Positions 42,168-51,067 of a stretch of DNA of 64,000 nt are shown in pieces (within the stretch, counting starts at the first letter, position 1; each line of letters begins with the position of its first letter). Below the pieces are notes generated by a model. That model was not told where the DNA came from and did no database searches. It saw only the letters and a program-made list of their open reading frames with translations. The stretch spans positions 682,381 through 746,380 of the forward strand of contig SACZ01000001.1 in the NCBI GenBank assembly GCA_023369685.1. Reading direction: 5' to 3'. A program made the position numbers and the translations under genes. This DNA comes from Prolixibacteraceae bacterium JC049. GTDB lineage: Bacteria; Bacteroidota; Bacteroidia; Bacteroidales; Prolixibacteraceae.

Positions 42168-43928
42168 ATGGAACACAGAAAAACAGAACAATATTTATTG
42201 CCGGTTAAAAAGACGGAACTTGCCAAAGGGAAATATGATTTGTATCCCTCGTTGAAGCTGGAACCCGGTAAGATTAAAACAGGGATTGCCAGTTTGGTGC
42301 AAGGTTTGGCAAACGAGAAGACCTTAATTATTGATGGATATATTGGTGTTTTTTACGATGAAATTCACAAGCAGTTTACTCACGAATTTGAAAAGCTGGG
42401 AAAGAAAGTAGCATGGTTTGATGTAAATACTGCATTAAAACCAGTGGCTGAAATTGATGAAATGATTGCTCCATTTTTAGGGGGCGATGATCCAATTTTT
42501 GGAAAGCGCACAACATTGAGTTTAGTTGATTTCTTTGAGCAGGAAAAGCTGAACGCTATAAAACCGGATGAAACGGCAGACGTGAACATTGTGATAGGAC
42601 CGGGAGCAAATCTTACAAATTGGAAGGGAACGCTACTTTACATCGATATACCTAAAAACGAATTGCAGTTTCGGGCACGTGCAGAGCGTATTTTGAATTT
42701 GGGAGCTTCAGAACCCGAAGCCATAAAACCCATGTATAAGCGCTATTATTTTGTGGATTGGATTGTGTTGAACAAGCATAAACAAAAGTTGCTGCAGCAG
42801 GTGGATTATTTTCTGGATGAGCAACGCATTAGTGAAATTACCTGGATGAAGGGCGAGGACGTGCGTGATGGTCTGCATAGAATGGCAAACAATGTATTTC
42901 GTGTGCGTCCGTGGTTTGAGCCCGGAGCTTGGGGAGGTCAGTGGATAAAAGAAAAAATTGAAGGGCTAAATCCCAATGTGATTAATTATGCCTGGTCGTT
43001 TGAATTGATTGTTCCTGAAAATGGTTTGTTGTTCGAAAGTGACGGGAAATTGCTGGAAGTTTCGTTCGATTGCCTGATGTTTCAGGAAAGCCAGCAGGTT
43101 ATGGGAAAACACGCAGAGCGTTACGGTTACGAGTTCCCAATTCGTTTCGATTTTCTGGACACCTTCGATGGGGGCAATCTGTCTATTCAATGCCATCCTC
43201 GTACGGATTATATGCAGCAACATTTTGGCGAAAACTTTACGCAGGAAGAAACCTACTACATTTTGGATGCCGGCAAAGATGCGAAATGTTATCTCGGCTT
43301 TCAGGAAGATATTGATCCGAAAGCGTTTGAGGCTGATTTGCGATACAGCTACGAACAAACTAAAGAAATCGACATCAGCAAACATGTGCAGGTACACGAT
43401 TCGCACAAGCACGATTTATTTCTTATTCCACCGGGTACAATTCACGGATCGGGAACCGAGAATTTGGTGCTCGAAATCAGTACAACCCCCTACATTTTTA
43501 CATTTAAAATGTACGACTGGCTGCGCATGGATTTGGACGGAAAACCGCGTCCGATAAATGTGGACAGGGGAATGGAGAATCTGTATTTCGATCGAAAAGG
43601 ACAGTATGTAAAGGACAAACTGATTTCGAAACCAACCTTGTTGAAGACGGGAGCAGATTGGAAATTATTTCACCTACCAACGCACGAGAATCACAGTTAC
43701 GATGTACACCGTTATCATTTTAATACTGAAGTTGAGGTGGCGACCGAAAGTCGTTGTCATGTGCTTTCGTTGGTGGAAGGAGAAAGTATTGTGGTGGAAA
43801 CTCAAAATGGAATGCGACAGCGCTTTAATTATGCCGAGACTTTTGTGGTTCCGGCAGCTGCAGGTTCGTATAAAATAAAAAACGAAGGCGAAGGTGAAAT
43901 TATGGTGGTTAAGGCTTTTATGAAATAA
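42168..43928 (+). CDS. Class I mannose-6-phosphate isomerase with extra N-terminal domain
   Basis: The product has 586 residues, nearly twice the standard 300. The C-terminal part (about 235-586) is a type I PMI cupin: zinc ligands in [14 protein letters not shown] (His343), [10 protein letters not shown] (Glu361) and [11 protein letters not shown] (His426). It interconverts mannose-6-phosphate and fructose-6-phosphate, connecting mannose to glycolysis. The N-terminal 230 residues ([47 protein letters not shown]) resemble a degenerate P-loop kinase fold without a Walker A motif; its role is unknown. It lies 19 bases after the previous gene. Confidence 0.85.
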   Translation: MEHRKTEQYLLPVKKTELAKGKYDLYPSLKLEPGKIKTGIASLVQGLANEKTLIIDGYIGVFYDEIHKQFTHEFEKLGKKVAWFDVNTALKPVAEIDEMIAPFLGGDDPIFGKRTTLSLVDFFEQEKLNAIKPDETADVNIVIGPGANLTNWKGTLLYIDIPKNELQFRARAERILNLGASEPEAIKPMYKRYYFVDWIVLNKHKQKLLQQVDYFLDEQRISEITWMKGEDVRDGLHRMANNVFRVRPWFEPGAWGGQWIKEKIEGLNPNVINYAWSFELIVPENGLLFESDGKLLEVSFDCLMFQESQQVMGKHAERYGYEFPIRFDFLDTFDGGNLSIQCHPRTDYMQQHFGENFTQEETYYILDAGKDAKCYLGFQEDIDPKAFEADLRYSYEQTKEIDISKHVQVHDSHKHDLFLIPPGTIHGSGTENLVLEISTTPYIFTFKMYDWLRMDLDGKPRPINVDRGMENLYFDRKGQYVKDKLISKPTLLKTGADWKLFHLPTHENHSYDVHRYHFNTEVEVATESRCHVLSLVEGESIVVETQNGMRQRFNYAETFVVPAAAGSYKIKNEGEGEIMVVKAFMK

Positions 43929-43944
43929 TTTGATATCAATGATA

Positions 43945-43983
43945 CGTCATTACGAGGGCGAAGTATGAGTCCGAAGCAATCTG
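43945..43983. repeat. REP-like dispersed repeat before the second GH92 gene
   Basis: CGTCATTACGAG (43945-43956) followed at 43972 by CGAAGCAATCTG matches a repeat common between genes in Bacteroidota (CGTCATTGCGAG...GAAGCAATCTG). A related copy is at 52000-52028. It lies in the 75-base gap upstream of the GH92 start, and the upstream extension of that frame is made of this repeat. Confidence 0.7.
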
Positions 43984-44003
43984 TAAGCAAAAAACGAAGT
44001 GGT

Positions 44004-47000
44004 ATGGAAAAAATAATAACAAGAACAGCGCAGATTATAGCAGTAGCAGGAATATTACTTTTTAGTTCCTGTTCAACAAAAACTGAAGTTATCTGGCAGA
44101 TAGGTGCCGACAATAACAGTGGTGCTGAGTTTGCGTTGGCTCCAAAAGATTATGCCAAATTTGTGGAGAACGATTTTGGTTGGGAAGACAAGTATTTTTT
44201 GATCGGAACGTCGGATGCGAAACAGGATTTTCCATACATACTTCCGGGAACAAGCGATACCTGGGGAGGAACCTGGGGAACGGCTGGTTGGCGCTCGCAT
44301 ACCTTGAATATCTTATTCGGAATTGAAAAGATTTCGTCTAAAGCAGATTGGAAACTTACCGTAGATATTCTGGATTGTAACCCCGATGATTTACCGCTTT
44401 TTAAAGTGATGGTAAATGGGAAATCGTGGAAATACCGGATTCCCGTTATCAATAAAAATAGTAAGGTAGATCAGGCTGTTGCCGATTCTTCGGAGTACCT
44501 GATTGAAATTCCACTAAAAAGCAGTTGGCTGAAAGTTGGCGGAAATGAGATAAACCTTACCACTCTGGAAGGATCGTGGCTGAAGTTCGATCAAATAAGA
44601 ATGGAAGGACCGAGCGGAGTCCTACTAACTAAAAATGAGCAGGTGTTTTTGCGAAGTGTAAAAGCTGGTGATTATGAAATCGATAATTCGCAAGTGCTAT
44701 TGGTTGATGTAGAGCATCTTTCGGGAAAGCCGGAATTGCTGGTGAAACTAGATGGCAAAGAGGCACTGTTTGAAATCATTGAAACGAAGCGTTATGTGTT
44801 AGAAGCTCCGATGCCTGCAGTTGAAACTTCGATTGAAAGTGAGTACGAAATTTTTGTGGATGGAAAGAAACTTCAAACAGGAACGGTTATCCGCAGTCCT
44901 CGAAAGGAAATAACTCCGGCCGAATATGTTGACACGAAAATGGGAACAGCACATTCGCGTTGGATGATTGCTCCCGGACCGTGGATGCCTTTTGGTATGG
45001 TGAAATTGAGCCCCGATAACCAGAATGACAGCTGGCAGGCAGGCTACGAACCCACCTTCGAATCGGTTGCCTGCTTTTCGCATATTCACGAGTGGACCAT
45101 TGCCGGATTGGGAACCATGCCAACAAATGGGCCCCTGCAAACACAGGTTGGCGACGAAAAAGATGTGGACAGTGGTTATCGTTCGCGAATTGATAAGGCC
45201 ACTGAACAAGCGCCAATCGGTTACTATAAGGTTAATTTGACAGATTACGATATTCAGGCAGAGCTAACGTCTACTACGCGTTGTGGTTTTCAGCGTTATA
45301 CTTTTCCGAAAGACAGAGAAGGCTCCAGAGTTTTGCTGGATTTGGTGATTCCGAGTGAATATACGTACAAATCGTTGAAAGCACATTTCAAAAGAATCAA
45401 TGAGTATACGGTTGAAGGTTATAGTGTTCAGCTTTGCCCGAACACGTGGTCGGGTGGAATTTCGCAGGAATATATTGTGCATTTTGTGGCAGAATTCGAT
45501 CAGCCCATTCGTGCGTTTAAAGTATGGACGGAGAACGGTGTTGAAGAAACCGATGAATTTACCGTTGAGAATGCGAAAGATGTTGGCGCCATTGTTGAGT
45601 TCGATACAAAAGATAATAATGTAGTTCAGTTGCGTACCGGAATTTCGTATGTGAGTATCGCCAATGCTCATGAGAACCTGGTAACCGAGGTGAGTAAACC
45701 CTTTGGTTGGGATTTCGATGCGGTACGTAATCACCATGTTGCTACTTGGAATGCTTTAATGCAACGCGTAAAAATTACGTCGAACGATTGGCGCGAGAAA
45801 AAGCGTTTCTACAATAACTTTTATCGTTCGTTGTGCAGTAGGAATACTTTTAGCGATGTAAACGGGGAATGGCGCGATGCCGACGAGAAGATTCAAAAAA
45901 ACGAGGATTTAAATTCTCCGGCTTTGGGTTGCGATGCATTTTGGAATACCTTCTGGAACCTGAATCAGTTTTGGAACTTGGTAACGCCCGAGTGGAGTAA
46001 TCGCTGGGTGAAATCGCAGTTGGCCATGTACAAAGCCAACGGTTGGCTGGCAAAAGGACCGGCAGCAATGGAGTATGTTCCGGTTATGGTGGCAGAGCAT
46101 GAAATTCCACTGATTGTTGGGGCGTACCAAATGGGTATTCGCAATTACGATGCAGAACTGGCTTACGAAGCCGTGAAGAAAATGCAAATCACACCAGCGA
46201 AGGTTGTAGGTGGCGGCTTTGCCGGAAACCGTGATTTAGTCACTTATCTGAAACACGGTTATGTGCCTTATGACGAGGGACGATTCTCGAATTCTCTGGA
46301 ATATTCGTTCGACGATTGGACGGTTTCGCAGTTTGCTAAAGCTCTTGGGAAGAAAAAGGATTATGTTTATTTCCTCGACCGTGGATATTGGTGGAAAAAC
46401 GTGATGGATAAGGAAACCGGTTTTGCCCGGATGAAAAATTCAAAGGGAGTGTGGCTCCCCGATTTCGATCCGTATAAATCGGGAGCAAACCATCATTATG
46501 TGGAGGGGAATGCGTGGCAGCTTACCTATTTTGTACCACAAGATGTTCCTGCATTGGCTGCTACTATCGGTAAAAAGCGTTTTGTCGAACGGCTTGATTG
46601 GGGCTTTACTGAAAGCGATCGGACACGTTACAATGGTATGCGCGATCAGTATTGGGAGTATCCCGTGGTTCAGGGAAATCAGCAGTCGATGCACTTTTCG
46701 TTTTTGTTTAACTGGGTTGGAAAACCGTGGTTAACGCAAAAATGGAGCCGATCGATTTTGGACCGTTACTATGGTTACGGTATTGCCAATGCATATTTGG
46801 GCGACGAAGATCAAGGACAAATGAGTGCCTGGTTTATGATGGCTTCGCTGGGACTCTTTCAAACTGATGGCGGTTGCCGCGTTGATCCAATCTACGAGAT
46901 TGGAAGTCCAATTTTTGAAAGAGTAGAAATTGATTTGGGGCAACAATTTGGGCGGGGAAAGACTTTTGTAATTGAAGCAAAAAATACATCGCGCCAGAAC

Positions 47001-47141
47001 AAATACGTTCAATCGGCCCAACTTAATGGGAAGAAACTGAAAGATTTTAAATTTCCAGCATCGGAATTATTAAAAGGAGGGAAGCTAGTGTTGCAAATGG
47101 GAGCTCACCCCAATAAAGAGTGGGGATTAGAGACAGAGTAA
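44004..47141 (+). CDS. GH92 alpha-mannosidase with N-terminal binding module, lipoprotein (second copy)
   Basis: The product has 1045 residues. A lipoprotein signal ends in LFSSC. Residues about 22-205 (EVIWQIGADNNSGAEFAL to SWLKFDQIRMEGPSG) are a beta-sandwich like domain III of PL4 rhamnogalacturonan lyases, probably a carbohydrate-binding module. About 206-300 is another small beta domain. The GH92 catalytic part begins near 306 (YVDTKMGTAHSRWMIAPGPW) and ends with GDEDQGQMSAWFMMASLGLF. The frame extends back to 43965, but those codons are the REP-like repeat, so ATG 44004 is used. The coding sequence is visibly richer in GC than the operon's first genes. Confidence 0.9.
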   Translation: MEKIITRTAQIIAVAGILLFSSCSTKTEVIWQIGADNNSGAEFALAPKDYAKFVENDFGWEDKYFLIGTSDAKQDFPYILPGTSDTWGGTWGTAGWRSHTLNILFGIEKISSKADWKLTVDILDCNPDDLPLFKVMVNGKSWKYRIPVINKNSKVDQAVADSSEYLIEIPLKSSWLKVGGNEINLTTLEGSWLKFDQIRMEGPSGVLLTKNEQVFLRSVKAGDYEIDNSQVLLVDVEHLSGKPELLVKLDGKEALFEIIETKRYVLEAPMPAVETSIESEYEIFVDGKKLQTGTVIRSPRKEITPAEYVDTKMGTAHSRWMIAPGPWMPFGMVKLSPDNQNDSWQAGYEPTFESVACFSHIHEWTIAGLGTMPTNGPLQTQVGDEKDVDSGYRSRIDKATEQAPIGYYKVNLTDYDIQAELTSTTRCGFQRYTFPKDREGSRVLLDLVIPSEYTYKSLKAHFKRINEYTVEGYSVQLCPNTWSGGISQEYIVHFVAEFDQPIRAFKVWTENGVEETDEFTVENAKDVGAIVEFDTKDNNVVQLRTGISYVSIANAHENLVTEVSKPFGWDFDAVRNHHVATWNALMQRVKITSNDWREKKRFYNNFYRSLCSRNTFSDVNGEWRDADEKIQKNEDLNSPALGCDAFWNTFWNLNQFWNLVTPEWSNRWVKSQLAMYKANGWLAKGPAAMEYVPVMVAEHEIPLIVGAYQMGIRNYDAELAYEAVKKMQITPAKVVGGGFAGNRDLVTYLKHGYVPYDEGRFSNSLEYSFDDWTVSQFAKALGKKKDYVYFLDRGYWWKNVMDKETGFARMKNSKGVWLPDFDPYKSGANHHYVEGNAWQLTYFVPQDVPALAATIGKKRFVERLDWGFTESDRTRYNGMRDQYWEYPVVQGNQQSMHFSFLFNWVGKPWLTQKWSRSILDRYYGYGIANAYLGDEDQGQMSAWFMMASLGLFQTDGGCRVDPIYEIGSPIFERVEIDLGQQFGRGKTFVIEAKNTSRQNKYVQSAQLNGKKLKDFKFPASELLKGGKLVLQMGAHPNKEWGLETE

Positions 47142-47188
47142 GTGTGTAATTATGTGAAATTCTAATTATAAAACCGCAAAAACCGATC

Positions 47189-49477
47189 ATGAAAACAATT
47201 GAATTAAACCGTAGGGCTTTTTTCTCAGTATTATTTGCAGTGATTATTCTCTTGGGCGGAGGATGTGCTGAAAATGACAAGGCTGAATTTCAAACCAACT
47301 ATTTGAAGATAAAAGTAAACGAGAAAGGTTATATCGTAAGTATGCAAAATACTACAACAATGCCTTATCGTGAGTTTTGTCCCAAAGAGAAACCATCTCC
47401 ATTAATGAGCCTTTATGATACTGAGACAGAACGTTATTTCAAACCAATTAAAGCAGAATATAGTAAATCGGATCAGAAGATAAAGCTGGCATATGAAAAT
47501 GGCTCAGTTGCTACCATTAAAATTGAGCCAAAGTCGAAATACCTGAAGCTGATATTAGAGGATCTTCAGCCTCAAAATGAAATAGATGGAGTGCAATGGG
47601 GAAGTATACACACTAATATTACGAATCTACTCGGAGAGATTATAGGTGTGGCACGTGATACAAGTAAGCAGGTGAATTATGCAATTGGCTTAATGGCGCT
47701 CAATGATAACACTATTGGAGGATTGGCCGAAACAGTGGGCGATGCTGCTCCCTTTCAATATATTATTCATTCTCCAGATGCAGATCGTTACCCTTTACCT
47801 GAGAAATTGCACGAAGGTCAGGTGTTTACATTAGGTGGAGATGGTATTAGTGATGTGGCTTTTTATTCGCATAAAGAACCTTGGTTTCGAATAATGTATG
47901 GTAACGCAGCTGTAGTTGACAGGAAGGGACAAATCTCTATTAGTTACCATTCCAGAGATCGTTCAAAAAAGAGAGAGGTTTACTATTCTCTAATTCCAAA
48001 TATGAAAGCCAATACTCCCAACCATATTCAGGTACAACCTCTTCCGGGAGTTGATTTTGCTGGATCTTCCGTTGCCTTATGGGGAAGTCCGGATAGTACT
48101 GCCTTAATGGATGTTATTCAGAATATTGTGCAGGCAGAGGAATTGCCTTATCCAACAATCGACGGAAAATGGATAAAAGATCCTTCGGCCTATGTTCCCG
48201 ATGCATATACAAGCGGAGTTAAATATGATAGTATAATTTCATATACCTCTCGTTTAGGATTTAAAGCGATTAGTTTATACGATCAGGGTTTCTTGAGACC
48301 CAATAGAGAAAACCGAGGATACATTGACGGGAAGAGTTTCGATAAAAAACCAATAAAGCTTACTGCTGGAAGCTGGTCTCATAAAGAGATGGGACAGAAG
48401 GCTGCAAAATATGGAGTAACAATTGGAAGAACAACCATAACCAATGCTTTGGCTCCTGGAACAAAAGATGCCAGCCCATTGCCCAGCGATAGTTTATGCT
48501 ATCAACAAAAAAGAGTTTTACTCAACGATTTAAGTCGTTTGGATACGATTATTATTGTAGATGATCCAACTCATTTGGATGAAATAGCCAGTTGGGAAGG
48601 GCATTGTGAAAATCTGAATATTATTAAAATAGGGAAAGAGTTGATTCATTATTTGGGTGTTTCAAAAGTAAAGCCATACCGTTTGCTGAATGTAAAGAGA
48701 GGCTATTGGGGAACCGAAGCGGCCATGCATAAGGCTAGCGATACAATCTATAAACTTCAGGTTACAATCAATTATGGTTACGACGGGTTAATTCCCAATA
48801 TGGAGCTACAGGATGAAATAGCGAAGTATTATGCAGATGTTTGTGCAATAAATAATATGGGGTATTTCGACTTTGATGGACAGGAATTTTTGTTTAATAA
48901 CGGGCATGGATACTATTCTGCCAAACGCTTCTTTCGTAAAATGTTTAAGCAGGCAGAAAAGCATGGAGTTCCATCTATTCGATTTACAGGAGCTACTTTG
49001 TCTGAGGGCTCGTGGCATTATCAAAGTATATGGAATGTAGGTAGTGGCAAGAATTTATATGATGTACAAACTCGCGAGTGGGGAAGCACAACAAGTCAAG
49101 GGAAAGACCTGCGAGATGTAGCTTATGCTAATTTCTTCCCCGTGGGAATGGGGGCTAATTTTGCAATTAATGCAAAATCAACGGTCGAAGAATACGAGCA
49201 TATTCAAGCAATTTCTGTTGGTGTTGGAGCTACTTATAGCTTAATATTGAATCAGGATGATGTGGAAAGTTGTCCTCAAAAAGAAGCTATATTCAAAACG
49301 ATTCGTACTTGGGAAAATGCCAGAGCAACCAATGCTTTTCCTCGAGTAGTGAAACAAATGCTGGTTAATCCCAAACGAAATTGGAGGTTAGAAGAGATTA
49401 ACTCGAATACCTGGAAACTCCATGAATTGAAAAAAGGAGAATCGGTTAATTCAATAACTTTGAGTGGTGGGTTGTAA
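47189..49477 (+). CDS. Unrecognised TIM-barrel-like lipoprotein, candidate new glycosidase
   Basis: The product has 762 residues with a lipoprotein signal (LLGGGC, Cys26). Residues about 30-310 look like a beta-sandwich (alternating short strands; KAEYSKSDQKIKLAYENGSV). About 320-700 look like an (beta/alpha)8 barrel: LGFKAISLYDQGFLRP, GVTIGRTTITN, TIIIVDDPTHL, AINNMGYFDFDGQEFLFN and VPSIRFTGATLSEGSWHYQS. Asp561, Asp563 and Glu566 lie at a typical strand end and could be catalytic. I do not recognise a named family. It closes the alpha-mannoside operon, 47 bases after the second GH92 gene, so a role on mannose-containing glycans is likely but unproven. Confidence 0.75.
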   Translation: MKTIELNRRAFFSVLFAVIILLGGGCAENDKAEFQTNYLKIKVNEKGYIVSMQNTTTMPYREFCPKEKPSPLMSLYDTETERYFKPIKAEYSKSDQKIKLAYENGSVATIKIEPKSKYLKLILEDLQPQNEIDGVQWGSIHTNITNLLGEIIGVARDTSKQVNYAIGLMALNDNTIGGLAETVGDAAPFQYIIHSPDADRYPLPEKLHEGQVFTLGGDGISDVAFYSHKEPWFRIMYGNAAVVDRKGQISISYHSRDRSKKREVYYSLIPNMKANTPNHIQVQPLPGVDFAGSSVALWGSPDSTALMDVIQNIVQAEELPYPTIDGKWIKDPSAYVPDAYTSGVKYDSIISYTSRLGFKAISLYDQGFLRPNRENRGYIDGKSFDKKPIKLTAGSWSHKEMGQKAAKYGVTIGRTTITNALAPGTKDASPLPSDSLCYQQKRVLLNDLSRLDTIIIVDDPTHLDEIASWEGHCENLNIIKIGKELIHYLGVSKVKPYRLLNVKRGYWGTEAAMHKASDTIYKLQVTINYGYDGLIPNMELQDEIAKYYADVCAINNMGYFDFDGQEFLFNNGHGYYSAKRFFRKMFKQAEKHGVPSIRFTGATLSEGSWHYQSIWNVGSGKNLYDVQTREWGSTTSQGKDLRDVAYANFFPVGMGANFAINAKSTVEEYEHIQAISVGVGATYSLILNQDDVESCPQKEAIFKTIRTWENARATNAFPRVVKQMLVNPKRNWRLEEINSNTWKLHELKKGESVNSITLSGGL

Positions 49478-49532
49478 TGATCTCGATCTTTTCTTTATTT
49501 ACCGTCGAAGAGAATTGCTATAACTCCCACTT

Positions 49533-49576
49533 AAGGATTCGTGAACCAGCGGTGTGTGTGAGCGATTAATAATTCA
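49533..49576 (+). repeat. Copy 2 of the direct repeat bracketing the mannose operon
   Basis: AAGGATTCGTGAACCAGC (49533-49550) repeats 32658-32675 exactly. GGTGTGTG follows, then ATTAATAATTCA at 49565-49576 after six bases (15 in copy 1). It lies 55 bases after the last gene of the operon. Confidence 0.8.
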
Positions 49577-49622
49577 TCACTAATAATTAACCATTAATAA
49601 CGGATAATTATCAATCAAATAG

Positions 49623-49630
49623 TAGCTTTG
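49623..49630 (+). promoter_or_regulatory. Putative -7 element for the DMT transporter gene
   Basis: TAGCTTTG matches TAnnTTTG and lies 20 bases before the ATG at 49650. Confidence 0.45.
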
Positions 49631-49649
49631 CAACTGGAAATTAAGAAGG

Positions 49650-50564
49650 ATGAAGAAGTACTTACAATCGACCGCATTTCTTGCCATCGTGGCCTGTATT
49701 TTATGGTCAACAGCCTTTGTGGGGATAAAAATCGGCTTAAAATATACCACTCCGTTGCAATTTGCAGGCATACGTTTTTTTCTATCGGGATTAATGATTT
49801 TACCTTTCATTCCTAACTTGAAGGAAAAATGGGAAAATGCGAAATCGCATATTAAAACCATCCTGTTGTTGGGATTGCTACAAACTACATTATTGTATGC
49901 CTTTTTCTATTTGGGAATTAGCATGCTTCCAGCTGCTCTTTCGGCAATGTTAATTGGTTCGGGACCACTTTTTGCGGCTATTATCGCACACATGGCAATG
50001 GCCGACGATAAAATGAGTTGGCACAAAATAGTGAGTATTGGTCTGGGAATGGTTGGTATTGCTATTATTAGTTTAAGTCGGAAGTCGTTGGCTTACGAAG
50101 GTGATATGCTATGGATAGGAATTGTGTTGCTACTTTTGAATAATGTGCTGGGAGGAATTGGCAATGTGGTTATTGTAAAGCATGCGCGTAACGTTGCTCC
50201 TATGGTGTTAAGCTCTGTTTCGTTGAGCTTTGGAGGAGCTGTATTGTTCTTAATATCAATTCCCATTGAAGGATTTCAATTTCAGGTGTATCCAACAGAA
50301 TATTATGGCGCACTAGGATGGCTAAGCTTCTTATCGGCTGCTGCTATTACCATTTGGTTTACATTATTGCGTCGTCCGGAAGTGAAAATTTCCAATCTGA
50401 ATATGTGGAAGTTCATTATTCCCGTAATGGGAGCTTGGCTAAGTTGGACTCTTTTACCCAACGAATCGCCCGATTTGATCTCTATTATAGGTATGATAGT
50501 TATTGCCAGTGCATTGCTATTGTTAAACTATTTTAATCGGAAAGAAGCAAAGGCAAACTCGTAA
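49650..50564 (+). CDS. EamA/DMT-family membrane transporter
   Basis: The product has 304 residues with ten hydrophobic helices in two EamA repeats (ILWSTAFVGIKIGLKYTTPL and NVLGGIGNVVIVKHARNVAP mark the first helix of each). The family exports or imports amino acids, nucleotide sugars or other metabolites; the substrate is not predictable. It is transcribed alone from its own promoter element and is not part of the mannose operon. Its likely former neighbour is the RND operon, if the mannose operon was inserted. Confidence 0.88.
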   Translation: MKKYLQSTAFLAIVACILWSTAFVGIKIGLKYTTPLQFAGIRFFLSGLMILPFIPNLKEKWENAKSHIKTILLLGLLQTTLLYAFFYLGISMLPAALSAMLIGSGPLFAAIIAHMAMADDKMSWHKIVSIGLGMVGIAIISLSRKSLAYEGDMLWIGIVLLLLNNVLGGIGNVVIVKHARNVAPMVLSSVSLSFGGAVLFLISIPIEGFQFQVYPTEYYGALGWLSFLSAAAITIWFTLLRRPEVKISNLNMWKFIIPVMGAWLSWTLLPNESPDLISIIGMIVIASALLLLNYFNRKEAKANS

Positions 50565-50655
50565 AAAGGTATTTTTTAACGAATGTCAATGAAATGTTAT
50601 CAATGGTTCATTTTTTTCGGTTTGAAATCGTTTTAGCTAGGTTTACCGATTAATA

Positions 50656-50690
50656 ATCTACTTTTGCCGAAATTTTTAGAAAAAGTAGAT
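50656..50690 (+). promoter_or_regulatory. Perfect 10-bp inverted repeat overlapping a -7 element
   Basis: ATCTACTTTT (50656-50665) and AAAAGTAGAT (50681-50690) pair perfectly around a 15-base loop. The left arm contains TACTTTTG (50659-50666), a TAnnTTTG match, so the repeat could be an operator or a 5' leader hairpin for the small gene that starts at 50745. Confidence 0.5.
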
Positions 50691-50744
50691 GGTTTTTTCG
50701 AAAATTTGCACTGAAATAATTGAGAGTAGAATTTAAATTTGAGT

Positions 50745-50930
50745 ATGGACAAGACAAGAACAGAGCTGTATGAGTTGGGATTGGATCTGTTACAGAATCC
50801 AAATCAGACACGTATTAGTATGCTAAAGACCCAGGTTTACAACCTGCGCACCGCTTCAGGATTTGTAATTACCACTCCACACGAAGTGGAAGAATTGGTC
50901 GATTTCTTGAATAGCTACGAGCTAAATTAA
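50745..50930 (+). CDS. Small conserved-looking hypothetical protein (61 residues)
   Basis: MDKTRTELYELGLDLLQNPN leads a compact, charged, soluble protein ending in TPHEVEELVDFLNSYELN. It has helical character and no cysteine or signal peptide. An upstream in-frame TTG (50739) is less likely than the ATG. A promoter-like element and a hairpin precede it and a terminator follows 26 bases after the stop, so it is an independent gene. Function unknown. Confidence 0.7.
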   Translation: MDKTRTELYELGLDLLQNPNQTRISMLKTQVYNLRTASGFVITTPHEVEELVDFLNSYELN

Positions 50931-50955
50931 AAGAAAACAAAGATTTGATATAGAG

Positions 50956-50983
50956 AAAGGGAGTGCATTGCATTCCCTTTTTT
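50956..50983 (+). terminator. Terminator of the small gene
   Basis: AAAGGGAGTG (50956-50965) pairs with CATTCCCTTT (50971-50980) through one G-T wobble around a five-base loop, with a run of six T residues. Confidence 0.88.
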
Positions 50984-51067
50984 GTGTAATTGTTATTGAA
51001 AATAAGTTTGATAAAGTGTAATTGTATTCTGAAGGTTCGTACTTATCAGTCAAAATACTACTCGATT

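Noticed and set aside
41684-42226. A 180-codon minus-strand frame opposite the six-hairpin gene
   Set aside because: It covers a gene with strong family evidence and overlaps the next start; the longer antisense frame fits the higher GC of the block.
43965-44003. Upstream start of the second GH92
   Set aside because: The extra codons belong to the REP-like repeat and would spoil the signal peptide.
45264-45737. A 157-codon minus-strand frame inside the second GH92
   Set aside because: It lies entirely opposite conserved GH92 sequence and has no signal or motif.
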